Below, piece by piece: positions 1 to 8,450 of a stretch of DNA of 36,754 nt. The translations under genes and the position numbers were made by a program. The notes under the pieces are model-generated. The model ran no database searches and was not told the origin of the DNA. It saw only the letters and a program-made list of their open reading frames with translations. Numbering within the stretch: position 1 is the first letter of the stretch; every line of letters starts with the position of its first letter. The DNA comes from CAYMAZ01 sp964428185 (GTDB lineage: Bacteria > Bacteroidota > Bacteroidia > Bacteroidales > DTU049): the NCBI GenBank assembly GCA_964428185.1, contig CAYRXH010000016.1, forward strand, positions 1 to 36,754. Reading direction: 5' to 3'.

Positions 1-80
1 CCAAGTGGACTCCTTTGGAGCAATATTCAATATTATATGCCCCTATAACCTTATATCTTTCCTTTATACCTCTATTCCAC

Positions 81-1175
81 TTATCCCTCTTTAAATCTCC
101 GTATCAATTCTCCCGCAGCCTGGTATGCTGAAATTTTCTTCAGTCTGATAAGTATCTCAAAGTCATTGATAATACCTTTTATCTGAGGGTTATTATAAAA
201 TGAGTTCCTCAAGTATTCATCAAGAGTTTGTTTTAGTATGGTGATTTCCTGCTCCTGTCTGTTCTGATCAAAATAACTGTTGTTTCGGGTGAACTGCAAA
301 TATTCCTCAATCATTTTCCATATTTCGGGTATATGATATCCTATAATTGATGAACAATCAATCACTTTTGGTGTCCACCCTGAAGCAGGCAGCGGAAAAT
401 AATGAAGTGCACTTTCATAAGTGCGAACTTTTGTTTGTGCCTTAAGCAGATTGTCTTCGTCTGCTTTATGTACTACAATAGCATCAGCCATCTCCATAAT
501 TCCTCTTTTAATTCCCTGAAGTTCATCACCAGCACCTGCAAGAACAAGTAACAGAAAGAAATCAACCATACTTTTTACGACCACTTCTGACTGACCGACA
601 CCAACTGTTTCAACAAAGATGACATCATAGCCTGCTGCTTCGCAGAGCACAATAGTTTCTCTGGTTTTTCGGGCAACACCACCCAAGGTTCCGGAGGAAG
701 GTGAAGGTCTTATAAACGCCTCTTTTCGGGCTGACAGGTTTTCCATGCGTGTTTTGTCACCCAGTATACTCCCTTTGGTACGTTCACTGCTTGGATCAAC
801 TGCCAGTACGGCAATTTTATGTCCCCCTGCAATAAGACTCATCCCTATTGCTTCAATAAAAGTGCTTTTCCCAACACCAGGAACACCTGTAACACCTATC
901 CTGACAGACTTTCCTGCATATGGCAAACAACGGTCAACCAATATTCTGGCAGCATCCTGATGTTTTTCAAGATGGCTCTCGGCAAGAGTAATAGCCTTTC
1001 CAAGCAATACTCTGTCTCCGCTGATAATTCCTTTAAACAAATGTTCAATATTAATATCCAGGTAGGGCTTTCTTATACGCATCTGCCTCAGCAATTTCTC
1101 GTTTACCTGAGGAGGTTGTTCAACTCCCCCCATCAGATTGAGTGCGATTTTTTGCTTTTTCTCTTTTTCTTTCAT
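81..1175 (-). CDS. meaB: MeaB/ArgK-family GTPase (methylmalonyl-CoA mutase chaperone)
   Basis: This is a G3E-type P-loop GTPase of the MeaB/ArgK/MMAA family. Members protect and reload adenosylcobalamin-dependent methylmalonyl-CoA mutase in the cytoplasm. Visible motifs in the 364 residues are the P-loop GVPGVGKS (about 97-104), AVDPSS (125-130), GDKTRM (139-144, family-specific switch), ETVGVGQSE (189-197) and the base-recognition motif. That last motif reads HKAD (236-239) instead of the usual NKxD. Length is slightly above the common ~330, with a lysine-rich start. Its ATG shares one base with the TAA stop of the upstream thioredoxin-like gene (TAATG), so translation is probably coupled. 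The mutase genes are not in this window. Family assignment is firm; the effect of the His substitution is unknown. Confidence 0.95.
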   Translation of the reverse strand: MKEKEKKQKIALNLMGGVEQPPQVNEKLLRQMRIRKPYLDINIEHLFKGIISGDRVLLGKAITLAESHLEKHQDAARILVDRCLPYAGKSVRIGVTGVPGVGKSTFIEAIGMSLIAGGHKIAVLAVDPSSERTKGSILGDKTRMENLSARKEAFIRPSPSSGTLGGVARKTRETIVLCEAAGYDVIFVETVGVGQSEVVVKSMVDFFLLLVLAGAGDELQGIKRGIMEMADAIVVHKADEDNLLKAQTKVRTYESALHYFPLPASGWTPKVIDCSSIIGYHIPEIWKMIEEYLQFTRNNSYFDQNRQEQEITILKQTLDEYLRNSFYNNPQIKGIINDFEILIRLKKISAYQAAGELIRRFKEG

Positions 1176-1684
1176 TACTGCCCGAATATTTTTGCCATGT
1201 GTTCTTCCAGGGTTTTCTCCGGAGTTTCAATAATTCTTCCCAGTTCAATTCCGTTTCTGAAAAAAATAAATGTCGGAACTTTTTCGGTCTGGTATGGTCT
1301 TACTCCGGCTTCTCCTCCGTTAAAACTTCTGTCAAGTCCGATCATAGTCAATCTGGAGCTTTCAAAATTCAACTCCTTCAGTATTCTCAAAAACGATGGA
1401 ACATGCTGTTTACTATCTCCACACCAAGTTCCAAGGGTAATGACAATGTCCACATCCTGCATCTGGGGCATCATGCCAAAAATAATTTCCATGTCAGGTT
1501 GGTAGTCATTGTATGTCCCGTCAAAAAGTTCAGACCATACCGTTAAACGAAGTCCTTCAGCATCACAATATCCCAGAATCACTTCCTTCTGAGCTTGTTC
1601 ATCAAAAATAATCCTGTTCATATCCTGTGAGTACGAAGCGGAAAACATTGTAAGAAGAAAAAAGAAAAAAATATATGATCTCAT
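1175..1684 (-). CDS. Secreted thioredoxin-fold protein with a WCGDS site
   Basis: A 169-residue protein with an N-terminal signal peptide (hydrophobic residues 4-15, probable cleavage after SYS at about 19), so it is exported to the periplasm or anchored there. The thioredoxin fold is indicated by TLGTWCGDSK (about 83-92) at the active-site position and KVPTFIFF (135-142) carrying the cis-proline. The site has a single cysteine: the second Cys of WCxxC is Ser91. It is therefore not a classical dithiol oxidoreductase and may be monothiol or non-redox. Such single-Cys thioredoxin-like proteins are known in Bacteroidota, with no defined substrate. It overlaps meaB by one base and has a promoter-like -7 box at 1700-1707 close to its ATG. 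Confidence 0.85.
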   Translation of the reverse strand: MRSYIFFFFLLTMFSASYSQDMNRIIFDEQAQKEVILGYCDAEGLRLTVWSELFDGTYNDYQPDMEIIFGMMPQMQDVDIVITLGTWCGDSKQHVPSFLRILKELNFESSRLTMIGLDRSFNGGEAGVRPYQTEKVPTFIFFRNGIELGRIIETPEKTLEEHMAKIFGQ

Positions 1685-1699
1685 ACCAGTAGTTTATTG

Positions 1700-1707
1700 C
1701 AAAGTTA
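1700..1707 (-). promoter_or_regulatory. -7 element for the thioredoxin-like/meaB unit
   Basis: The minus strand reads TAACTTTG, a full match to the Bacteroidota -7 consensus TAnnTTTG, 15 nt before the ATG at 1684. No -33 TTG is seen at 17-23 nt further out. The transcript leader would be very short. Confidence 0.5.
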
Positions 1708-1822
1708 ATGTATTTTGAAATGGATTTTATAATTCATAAGCCTGCTACAACAATAAACTAATTTGTTTTTGTAATTAAAAAAAATAATTGCGGATTCATA
1801 CAGCGGTTTCCAGAAAAAATTG

Positions 1823-1830
1823 TAGGTTTG
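1823..1830 (+). promoter_or_regulatory. -7 element for the GGGP synthase/DPP4 unit
   Basis: TAGGTTTG matches TAnnTTTG and ends 17 nt before the ATG at 1848. It lies inside the longer open frame that could start at TTG 1788, so it argues that the real start is 1848. Confidence 0.5.
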
Positions 1831-1847
1831 TGAACAAATTTCTCTTT

Positions 1848-2579
1848 ATGCATCTGCTTGAACAGCTGAACAAAGCTTACACGGAAGGCAGAAAAATGCT
1901 GATGCTTCTCATTGACCCTGATCATTTTGAAGAAAAGCATTTTGAGAACACTCTTTCTGTATCTGGAAATAACGGGATTGATATCATCCTGGCGGGAGGT
2001 AGTCTCATTTCAAAAGGAGACTTGGGTGTAACTATCAGTACCATAAAATCAATGACCGACATTCCTGTGTGTATTTTTCCGGGAAATTACAGACAAATTG
2101 ACAAAAATGCTGATGCAATTCTTTTTATGAGTCTGATTTCGGGAAGGAATCCTGATTTTTTAATCGGCAATCAGGTGATCGCTGCACCCGAGTTGAAGGA
2201 CTCAGCTCTGGAAATTATTCCCACCGGATATATGCTTATTGATGGAGGAAAACTCACCACAGCACATTATATGAGCAACACACTTCCTATACCAGCCGAC
2301 AAAGCTGAAATTGCTGCATGTACTGCACTGGCAGGGCAGATGCTGGGAATGAAATGCATCTATGCAGATGCCGGAAGCGGAGCTTCTGTTCCTCTGCAGC
2401 CAGACTTTGTTTCTGAAATTTGCCGTTCTATCAGGATACCGCTCATTGCTGGGGGAGGGATCAGATCTGCAATAATCGCAAAACAAATAACAGATGCAGG
2501 TGCTACAGCTGTTGTGGTGGGAAATTCAGCACATGAAAACCCAAAGATTTTACAGGAAATTATTTCGCTCATTAAATAA
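1848..2579 (+). CDS. Geranylgeranylglyceryl-phosphate synthase family protein (PcrB/GGGPS group II)
   Basis: A TIM-barrel prenyltransferase of the PcrB/GGGPS family. Members couple a polyprenyl diphosphate to sn-glycerol-1-phosphate, the ether-lipid reaction best known in archaea. Visible features in 243 residues are LLIDPDHF (about 20-27, near the start as in the family), the SLISGRNPDFLIGNQ segment, the GGGIRS phosphate-binding loop and VVVGNSAHE near the end. I chose ATG 1848 over the TTG at 1788 because homologues begin a few residues before the LIDPD motif and because a -7 promoter box lies at 1823-1830. The DPP4-type gene follows after 10 bases, so they are probably co-transcribed. Bacteroidota members of group II have been shown to act on GGPP; the product in this organism is inferred. 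Confidence 0.9.
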   Translation: MHLLEQLNKAYTEGRKMLMLLIDPDHFEEKHFENTLSVSGNNGIDIILAGGSLISKGDLGVTISTIKSMTDIPVCIFPGNYRQIDKNADAILFMSLISGRNPDFLIGNQVIAAPELKDSALEIIPTGYMLIDGGKLTTAHYMSNTLPIPADKAEIAACTALAGQMLGMKCIYADAGSGASVPLQPDFVSEICRSIRIPLIAGGGIRSAIIAKQITDAGATAVVVGNSAHENPKILQEIISLIK

Positions 2580-2589
2580 AGCTTTCGAT

Positions 2590-4752
2590 ATGAAACAACT
2601 TTTTATTGCATTGTTATTTCTGATGACAGCAGGAATAATACTCCCTCCTGCCGTTGCACAAAACAAAAAGCTTGATCCCTATTCAGTTACAACTAACGCT
2701 TCACTGTATCCCAAAAGCATCCGGATTGCGTCTTGGATTCCGGGAACAACGGAGTTTGCTTACAGCAAAGACATGATTAGTCTTCAGAAAATCATTCTTC
2801 CTTCAAATAAAACCGAAACCATTCTTAATGTAGATCATCTCAATGCTGCCATAGCTCCCTATGTTGCCGATCTTGGCAGTTCAGGATCTGAAATGAGGCG
2901 TCTTCCCAATCCTGAATGGAAAGATAAAAACACTTTTCTGTTTCAGCATGCCAATATGTATTTTGAATATTCTGTTCCTGAAAAAAAAGCTGTTAAAATA
3001 AATTCCTGGCCAGCAGAAGCAGAATCTACAGATTTCTGTGCTAAAAATAACATTATGGCATACACAAAGGGGAAAAATCTGTATATTTCTGTTAAAGACA
3101 AAGAAATTGCAGTCACATCCGAAACTGATCCCAACATTAAAATGTGCAACTATGTTCACAGAGAGGAGTTTGGTATCACAAAAGGAACTTTCTGGTCTCC
3201 CGAAGGGACCTATCTTGCCTTTTACAGAATGGATGAAAGTGATGTGACCAGTTATCCTATTGTAGATGTTACAGCAAGAGTGGCTGAACTAGTTCCCGAA
3301 AAATATCCTATGGCCGGCATGAATAGTCATTATGTGACTCTTGGTGTTTATAATATAAAAACCGGAACTACTGTCTTTATGAAAACCGGGGAACCCCGTG
3401 AGCAATATCTTACATCTGTAACCTGGAGTCCGGACGAACAATATATTTTCATAGGACTTCTCAACAGAGATCAGAATCATCTGAAACTCAATATGTATGA
3501 AGCTACCACAGGAAAGTTTGTAAAGACATTGTTTGAAGAACAGTCTGATGTCTACGTTGAACCTCTCTATCCATTGTATTTTTTGCCCGGTAGCAACACT
3601 GAGTTCCTGTGGATGAGTCAGCGAGACGGAAATTGGCATCTGTATCACTACGATACATCAGGAGAACTTATCAAACAGCTGACAAAAGGAGCATGGGTTG
3701 TAACCGAAGTACTGGGTTTTGATACCAAGGGTTCACAGGTGTTTATTCATGCTACACTAGAGTCTCCCATTGAACAGCACATATATAGTGTCAAGCTGAA
3801 AACCGGAGCCATGAAAAAGGTGTCTTCACAACCCGGCACACATTATGGCGATTTCAGTGATGATGGCAAATATTGTTTTGACAGCTATAGCAGTCTTACA
3901 ATTACATCTCAGGCCGAAATTGTTGATGCCTCCGGAAAAACAATAGCAATATTGCTGGAAAACACAGACCCTCTGAAAAATTATTCAATGCCTACAACTG
4001 AAATTTTTACAATAAAAAATTCTGAAGGGACTGATTTATATTGCCGAATGATCAAACCTGCAAGTTTTGATCCTGCCATCAAATATCCTGTTATTGTTTA
4101 TGTTTATGGAGGCCCTCATGCCCAGTTGGTAACCAATAGCTGGCTTGGAGGTTCCGGTTTGTTTCTGAATTATCTGGCTCAGGAGGGTTTTCTTGTTTTC
4201 ACTTTAGACAACCGGGGATCGTCCAATAGGGGATTTGAATTTGAAACTGCTATTTTTCACAATCTGGGAAGTGCCGAAGTAGAAGACCAGATGGAGGGAA
4301 TCAAATACCTTAAAACCCTGCCCTATGTTGATTCAGAACGAATCGGTGTTCACGGATGGAGCTACGGTGGTTTTATGACCATCAGTCTGATGCTTAAACA
4401 ACCTGATGTGTTTAAGGTTGGTGTGGCTGGTGCTCCGGTTTGCGACTGGAAATACTATGAGGTGATGTATGGAGAGCGTTACATGGGAACACCTGAAAAC
4501 AATCCTCATGGATATAAGCAGTCCGGGCTACTTGATAAGGCAAAAAATCTGAAAGGACGCTTACTCATAATTCACGGGTCTGTTGATCCTGTGGTTGTTT
4601 GGCAGCACAGTTTGATGTTTCTTGAAAGCAGTATTGCAGCAAAAAAACAGGTTGATTATTTTGTGTATCCCACTGAAGAACATAACGTGGGATGGGGAAA
4701 TCGGGGCCATCTTTATGAAAAAATTTACAGATACTTCAAAGATTTCCTATAG
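2590..4752 (+). CDS. Dipeptidyl peptidase IV-type serine peptidase (S9B)
   Basis: A 720-residue exported peptidase: signal peptide (MKQLF... cleaved near AVAQ, about 23), an eight-bladed beta-propeller (S9B N-terminal domain, about 90-460) and a C-terminal alpha/beta hydrolase. The catalytic triad is readable: Ser591 in GWSYGG, Asp666 in HGSVDP and His698 in EEHNVGW. The Asp-His spacing of 32 equals that of human DPP4. A REEFG stretch in the propeller supplies the Glu pair that binds the substrate N-terminus in this family. It should release X-Pro or X-Ala dipeptides in the periplasm or at the surface. The longer open frame begins at 2494, but ATG 2590 gives the signal peptide and avoids an 86-base overlap with the upstream gene. 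Confidence 0.93.
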   Translation: MKQLFIALLFLMTAGIILPPAVAQNKKLDPYSVTTNASLYPKSIRIASWIPGTTEFAYSKDMISLQKIILPSNKTETILNVDHLNAAIAPYVADLGSSGSEMRRLPNPEWKDKNTFLFQHANMYFEYSVPEKKAVKINSWPAEAESTDFCAKNNIMAYTKGKNLYISVKDKEIAVTSETDPNIKMCNYVHREEFGITKGTFWSPEGTYLAFYRMDESDVTSYPIVDVTARVAELVPEKYPMAGMNSHYVTLGVYNIKTGTTVFMKTGEPREQYLTSVTWSPDEQYIFIGLLNRDQNHLKLNMYEATTGKFVKTLFEEQSDVYVEPLYPLYFLPGSNTEFLWMSQRDGNWHLYHYDTSGELIKQLTKGAWVVTEVLGFDTKGSQVFIHATLESPIEQHIYSVKLKTGAMKKVSSQPGTHYGDFSDDGKYCFDSYSSLTITSQAEIVDASGKTIAILLENTDPLKNYSMPTTEIFTIKNSEGTDLYCRMIKPASFDPAIKYPVIVYVYGGPHAQLVTNSWLGGSGLFLNYLAQEGFLVFTLDNRGSSNRGFEFETAIFHNLGSAEVEDQMEGIKYLKTLPYVDSERIGVHGWSYGGFMTISLMLKQPDVFKVGVAGAPVCDWKYYEVMYGERYMGTPENNPHGYKQSGLLDKAKNLKGRLLIIHGSVDPVVVWQHSLMFLESSIAAKKQVDYFVYPTEEHNVGWGNRGHLYEKIYRYFKDFL

Positions 4753-4785
4753 AACGCAATTTTATATTTTCAGAGATTGTCAATT

Positions 4786-4823
4786 AAAAAAGGGATTGTC
4801 AAAATGACAACCCCTTCTTTTTT
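4786..4823. terminator. Bidirectional terminator between the DPP4 and HU genes
   Basis: A 12-bp stem (AAGGGATTGTCA with TGACAACCCCTT, one A-C mismatch) around an AAA loop. T-runs follow on both strands: CTTTTTT on plus and the complement of the A-run at 4786-4791 on minus. It lies between two convergent genes and serves both. Confidence 0.85.
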
Positions 4824-4839
4824 GGTCAGCAACAAAGGC

Positions 4840-5112
4840 TTATTTAACTTTTCCAGCTAAATCAGCACCTGCTTTGAATTTTACCACTTTTTTAGCAGCG
4901 ATTTTGATTTCCTTTCCGGTTCTTGGGTCACGACCTTTGCGGGCGTTTCTTTTAGCAACTGAGAAAGTACCATAACCTACCAAAGTAATGCGTTCGCCTT
5001 TTTTCAGAGCTTTTCCTGTAACGTTTACGAATGCATCCAATGCTTTTCTTGCGTCAGCTTTTGTCATTTTTGATTCAGCTGCAATTGCGTCAATTAATTG
5101 TGCTTTGTTCAT
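4840..5112 (-). CDS. HU-family DNA-binding protein
   Basis: A 90-residue histone-like protein that bends and compacts DNA as a dimer. It has the standard HU length, the N-terminal MNKAQLIDAIA helix and the arm signature GRDPRTGKEIKI (about 59-70). Lysine content is high. It stands alone, with a 280-base AT-rich region upstream (5113-5392) that contains a -7 promoter-like box at 5146-5153 and otherwise no gene I can see. Which HU subtype it is cannot be decided from sequence alone. Confidence 0.97.
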   Translation of the reverse strand: MNKAQLIDAIAAESKMTKADARKALDAFVNVTGKALKKGERITLVGYGTFSVAKRNARKGRDPRTGKEIKIAAKKVVKFKAGADLAGKVK

Positions 5113-5145
5113 AATTTTCTTTCTTTTTTAAAATTAAATGTAATT

Positions 5146-5153
5146 CAAAAGTA
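5146..5153 (-). promoter_or_regulatory. -7 element for the HU gene
   Basis: The minus strand reads TACTTTTG (TAnnTTTG), 33 nt before the HU ATG. No clear -33 element. The surrounding 280 bases are very AT-rich. Confidence 0.45.
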
Positions 5154-5392
5154 ATAACAATAAATGAATAAATGCTCATAAAACCCCGAAAATGTTAATA
5201 TTTTGCTCATTTTGTTGAAATCTTTTGTATAAAACCCAGAAAATCATAGATAAAACAATGTGTTTTTGTCCGATTTTTTTTGAAATTCACTATTATCGGT
5301 GTATTCCGAAGAAAAAAATCAAGTAAATAACCGATTTTTTCTTATATAAATTGTCAATTATTTTTCGTTTCATCAACACAAGAAAAGAAAAA

Positions 5393-6358
5393 TCATTCAT
5401 CAAAGACCCAGGCTGTAGGATCTTTCAAACCATTGATAAAAGCCCGCACACTCATTCTGCTTTTTGATTCAGGTTGCACATCTGTTACCATAAGGCAATT
5501 CCCGTCACCTGTTCCGATCAACATACTGTTTTTTGTAAGAACAACATGCCCGGGAGTAACAAACATATCAGAACTACATATTTCAGCATCGAAGATTTTA
5601 AGCAGAATCGTTTTCCCTGTTTCATGCTTCATGTTTGAAAATGCTGTAGGATGTGGAGACAGTCCTCTGATCAGATTTCTGATCTGTTCAGAAGATTTTG
5701 TCCAGTCAATTCTGCAGTCATCTTTGAAAATGCGTGGAGCCTTTCGAATGAATGAAATGTTTTCATTTCGTATGATTTCATCCTGAGTTTGAGGAGAAAT
5801 ATTACCACGGGAGATGCTATCAAGAGATTTTACCACAAGTCGGGCGCCTTCAGCAGCAAGCCTATCATGCAGCCTTCCGGCATTGTCATCATTCATAATT
5901 GGAATTTTTATCCTATGGATAACAGACCCAGTATCTATTCCTTCATTAATAAAAAATGTAGTCAGCCCGGTTTCCTTTTCTCCGTTAATAAGTGCCCAGT
6001 TGATTGGGGCAGCACCCCGATAATGGGGCAGCAAAGAAGCATGAAGGTTAAACGTCCCGTGAATGGGCAGTTTCCATAGTTTTTCGGGTAGTTTTCTGAA
6101 AGCCACTACAACAGCAATATCGGGCTTCAGGTCTTTGCATTTCTGTATAAACTCATCATCCGGGAGATTCTCCGGCTGTAAAACAGGAATATTCATTTGA
6201 AGAGCAGCTTTTTTAACATCTGACATCTTTGGTTTAAGACCCCTTCCTGCAGCTTTATCAGGAGCAGTGACCACAGCGACAACCCTATGATTGCTTTGAG
6301 AGACAGCAAGTAATGTATGAACTGCAAACTCCGGTGTTCCCAGAAATAATACATTCAT
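5393..6358 (-). CDS. fmt: Methionyl-tRNA formyltransferase
   Basis: Formylates the methionyl group of initiator tRNA using 10-formyl-tetrahydrofolate. The 321-residue length is normal. The N-terminal formyltransferase domain holds FLGTPEFA (5-12), the catalytic trio Asn104, His106 and Asp142 (E. coli Asn106, His108, Asp144) and the SLLP signature at 108-111. The C-terminal part (about 205-315) is the tRNA-binding OB-like domain. It is the last gene of a unit with ribH and a TPR gene, 16 bases after ribH. Confidence 0.97.
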   Translation of the reverse strand: MNVLFLGTPEFAVHTLLAVSQSNHRVVAVVTAPDKAAGRGLKPKMSDVKKAALQMNIPVLQPENLPDDEFIQKCKDLKPDIAVVVAFRKLPEKLWKLPIHGTFNLHASLLPHYRGAAPINWALINGEKETGLTTFFINEGIDTGSVIHRIKIPIMNDDNAGRLHDRLAAEGARLVVKSLDSISRGNISPQTQDEIIRNENISFIRKAPRIFKDDCRIDWTKSSEQIRNLIRGLSPHPTAFSNMKHETGKTILLKIFDAEICSSDMFVTPGHVVLTKNSMLIGTGDGNCLMVTDVQPESKSRMSVRAFINGLKDPTAWVFDE

Positions 6359-6374
6359 AAGCCAGAGTTATTGA

Positions 6375-6875
6375 TTATTTTTTCTTCAGTTTTTCTTTCA
6401 GTGCTATCATATTCAATGCAGCCACTGCAGCTTCAACACCTTTGTTTCCGTGCTTTCCTCCTGATCTTTCAACAGCTTGCTGCATAGTATTGGTTGTTAA
6501 CACTCCAAAAATCACAGGTGTATTATGAACAAGTCCAAGCTGAGCGATATTCTGTACAACAGCCTGACAAATAAACTCAAAGTGTCTTGTTTCACCCTGA
6601 ATAACACATCCTAAGCAAATCACAGCATCTGCATTTCTGTACTGAATCATAAACTGAGCAGCCAGAGGTAACTCATAGCTACCGGGGACCCATTCTGTGA
6701 AAATGTTTGTTTCTTTAATTCCTGCTTCTGCCAAAGTATCCAGGGCTGCTATAAGCATTGCCCCCGTAATTTCCCTGTTCCATTCAGAAACAACAATTCC
6801 TATACGCGATGTTTTCAGTTGCGGCAAGGCTTTTTCTTCAGCTCCGGCTGAAAGATTTGTACGCTTCCGGGGCAT
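6375..6875 (-). CDS. ribH: 6,7-dimethyl-8-ribityllumazine synthase
   Basis: The penultimate enzyme of riboflavin synthesis. It condenses 5-amino-6-ribitylaminouracil with 3,4-dihydroxy-2-butanone 4-phosphate and forms icosahedral or pentameric assemblies. Visible in 166 residues are SEWNREIT (30-37, substrate-stacking Trp32), the VPGSYELP loop (63-70), GCVIQGETRHFEF (89-101) with the catalytic His98, and HGNKGVEAA near the end. An N-terminal extension of about 20 residues precedes the core. It starts 2 bases after the stop of the TPR gene and is followed by fmt. Confidence 0.97.
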   Translation of the reverse strand: MPRKRTNLSAGAEEKALPQLKTSRIGIVVSEWNREITGAMLIAALDTLAEAGIKETNIFTEWVPGSYELPLAAQFMIQYRNADAVICLGCVIQGETRHFEFICQAVVQNIAQLGLVHNTPVIFGVLTTNTMQQAVERSGGKHGNKGVEAAVAALNMIALKEKLKKK

Positions 6876-6877
6876 GT

Positions 6878-7582
6878 TTATTCCATGTTGAGTTTTGCTT
6901 CAAGATAGGCAATGTTCTTGTCAGCTTCTCTGCTTTCAAATGACCGAAAATGCTCAGTTTTTATCTGACCATAGACATCAATGGCTTTCTGATATTCTCC
7001 CTGTTGTTCAAATACCCAGGCTGCTTTTGACAAAAAGACGGGAGTAACAAAAAAATTAGGTCTGTTATTGGCTGCTTCCAGATAATATTCAACGGCTTGT
7101 TCAAGATCTCCAAGCTCCACGTAAGCATCTCCAATGGCACCTTTTGCCATAGCTCCAAGAATCTGATCCTTCGATTTAAACTTTTCAAGTTCATCAATGG
7201 CGTCTTCAAACTGGCCCTGTTTCATAAGAATTATTCCTATATAGTAATGAGCCATATTTTTTGCTGATGTCCATTTATAATCACTTGTAATATCATAAAA
7301 TCCGGGGTTTGTTCCATCACCATTCAAGGCATAATCAAGAGAATCAACCTTGAAATAATATTCGGACATGAACATTTGTTCGTAGGCTTCCTTTTCCTTT
7401 GGCTGAAGAATAAATTTGTTATAGCTGAAAATTGCAAGGACAACAACAATGATCCCTCCTACAATATAGGTAATTTTTTTCTGATTCTCTTCAAGGAATC
7501 TCTCAATTTTGGATAGTCCTGACTCAACTGATTCAATAGGAGCTTGTCCCTTCACGTTCTGAGTGTTTTTTACTTTCGCCAT
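6878..7582 (-). CDS. Membrane-anchored tetratricopeptide-repeat protein
   Basis: A 234-residue protein with a short cytoplasmic N-terminus, one transmembrane helix (about 39-57, YIVGGIIVVVLAIFSY) and then TPR helices such as AHYYIGIILMKQGQFEDAI, AIGDAYVELGDLEQAVEYY and AAWVFEQQGEYQKAIDVY. This is the layout of YfgM-like periplasmic TPR proteins, which act as protein-interaction scaffolds. It heads the unit with ribH and fmt (2-base gap to ribH) and has its own -7 box at 7603-7610. The partner protein is unknown; the link with riboflavin synthesis is probably only positional. Confidence 0.85.
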   Translation of the reverse strand: MAKVKNTQNVKGQAPIESVESGLSKIERFLEENQKKITYIVGGIIVVVLAIFSYNKFILQPKEKEAYEQMFMSEYYFKVDSLDYALNGDGTNPGFYDITSDYKWTSAKNMAHYYIGIILMKQGQFEDAIDELEKFKSKDQILGAMAKGAIGDAYVELGDLEQAVEYYLEAANNRPNFFVTPVFLSKAAWVFEQQGEYQKAIDVYGQIKTEHFRSFESREADKNIAYLEAKLNME

Positions 7583-7602
7583 TGTTTAGAAATTTTGGAG
7601 TG

Positions 7603-7610
7603 CAAAAATA
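7603..7610 (-). promoter_or_regulatory. -7 element for the TPR-ribH-fmt unit
   Basis: The minus strand reads TATTTTTG (TAnnTTTG), 20 nt before the ATG at 7582 and between rlmB and the TPR gene. It marks a likely new transcription unit. Confidence 0.55.
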
Positions 7611-7670
7611 CTAAATTTTTCATAGTAAAACTGTTTTCTATCAAGGATGAATATTCTGACAATAAAAATT

Positions 7671-8417
7671 CTATGATTTTTGCATTTTCTGTCTGACCAA
7701 TTCATACAAGACTATTCCTGCAGCCACTGAAACATTGAGTGACTGAACCTCACCAAACAAAGGGATTTTGATTAGCTCATCAGAAAGTTTTAACACATCA
7801 GAGGATATTCCATATTCCTCACTCCCAAGGACAACTGCAATCGGACTATGAAGTGAAGCATCCGTATGAAGCAAATCAGCTTTTTCAGTGCAGGCAACAA
7901 TCTGAAATCCCGATTGTTTCAGAAATTTCAATGATGATGTAAGACTTTTTGTCCGGCAAAGGGGAACATTATACAGGGCTCCTGCTGATGTTTTCACTGC
8001 AAGCTCATTAATGCCTGCAGCATTCTTCCATGGCACAAGAAGTGCGTGTACTCCTGCACATTCCGCAGTTCTTGCAATAGCGCCGAAATTTCTCACATCT
8101 GTTACTTCATCCAGAACAAGAACAATCGGGTCAATGGCATTTTCATACCACCATGGTACAAGATGTTCAATTTCACTAAATGCAAGAGGAGCTATAACTG
8201 CCGCAATTCCCTGATGATTTCCGTTGGGAACAAGTCTCTTCATTTTCTCGGGAGGGACAAACTGCACCGGAACTCCCCTGTCAAAAGCCAGTTTCAAAAT
8301 CTCCTTTCTGACATCACTTCTGAAGTCTTTCACTATAAATACTTTATCAATATTGTCGGCAGATTTCAGTGCTTCAACCACAGGATGTATTCCAAAAACA
8401 GGTTTTGCATCTTTCAT
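7671..8417 (-). CDS. rlmB: 23S rRNA (guanosine-2'-O-)-methyltransferase, RlmB/TrmH (SpoU) family
   Basis: A SAM-dependent 2'-O-ribose methyltransferase of the SPOUT class, 248 residues. It has an N-terminal substrate-binding domain (about 5-78, including GNHQGIAA at 66-73) and a knotted catalytic domain with all three motifs: NFGAIARTAE (110-119), LGSEEYGIS (197-205) and SLNVSVAAGI (226-235). The best fit is RlmB, which methylates G2251 in the 23S P-loop; the exact target site is inferred from family likeness. It starts 33 bases after the GWxTD gene. Confidence 0.92.
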   Translation of the reverse strand: MKDAKPVFGIHPVVEALKSADNIDKVFIVKDFRSDVRKEILKLAFDRGVPVQFVPPEKMKRLVPNGNHQGIAAVIAPLAFSEIEHLVPWWYENAIDPIVLVLDEVTDVRNFGAIARTAECAGVHALLVPWKNAAGINELAVKTSAGALYNVPLCRTKSLTSSLKFLKQSGFQIVACTEKADLLHTDASLHSPIAVVLGSEEYGISSDVLKLSDELIKIPLFGEVQSLNVSVAAGIVLYELVRQKMQKS

Positions 8418-8450
8418 TTTATGAGAATTTCTTTAAACTGCAAATTTGCA

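Noticed and set aside
10..20. CTCC-TTT-GGAG mini-hairpin at the window start
   Set aside because: Only four pairs and no T-run toward meaB; too weak to call a terminator.
819..1505. Plus-strand open frame of 228 codons opposite meaB and the thioredoxin-like gene
   Set aside because: It is antisense to two well-supported genes, has a composition rich in Ser/Cys/Phe with no domain, and starts in mid-gene.
3289..3648. Minus-strand frame of 119 codons within the DPP4 gene
   Set aside because: Antisense to the propeller domain; no independent evidence.
5113..5392. AT-rich 280-base gap considered as an origin or small-RNA locus
   Set aside because: No repeated boxes, clear hairpin with T-run or open frame; only the -7 box for HU stands out.
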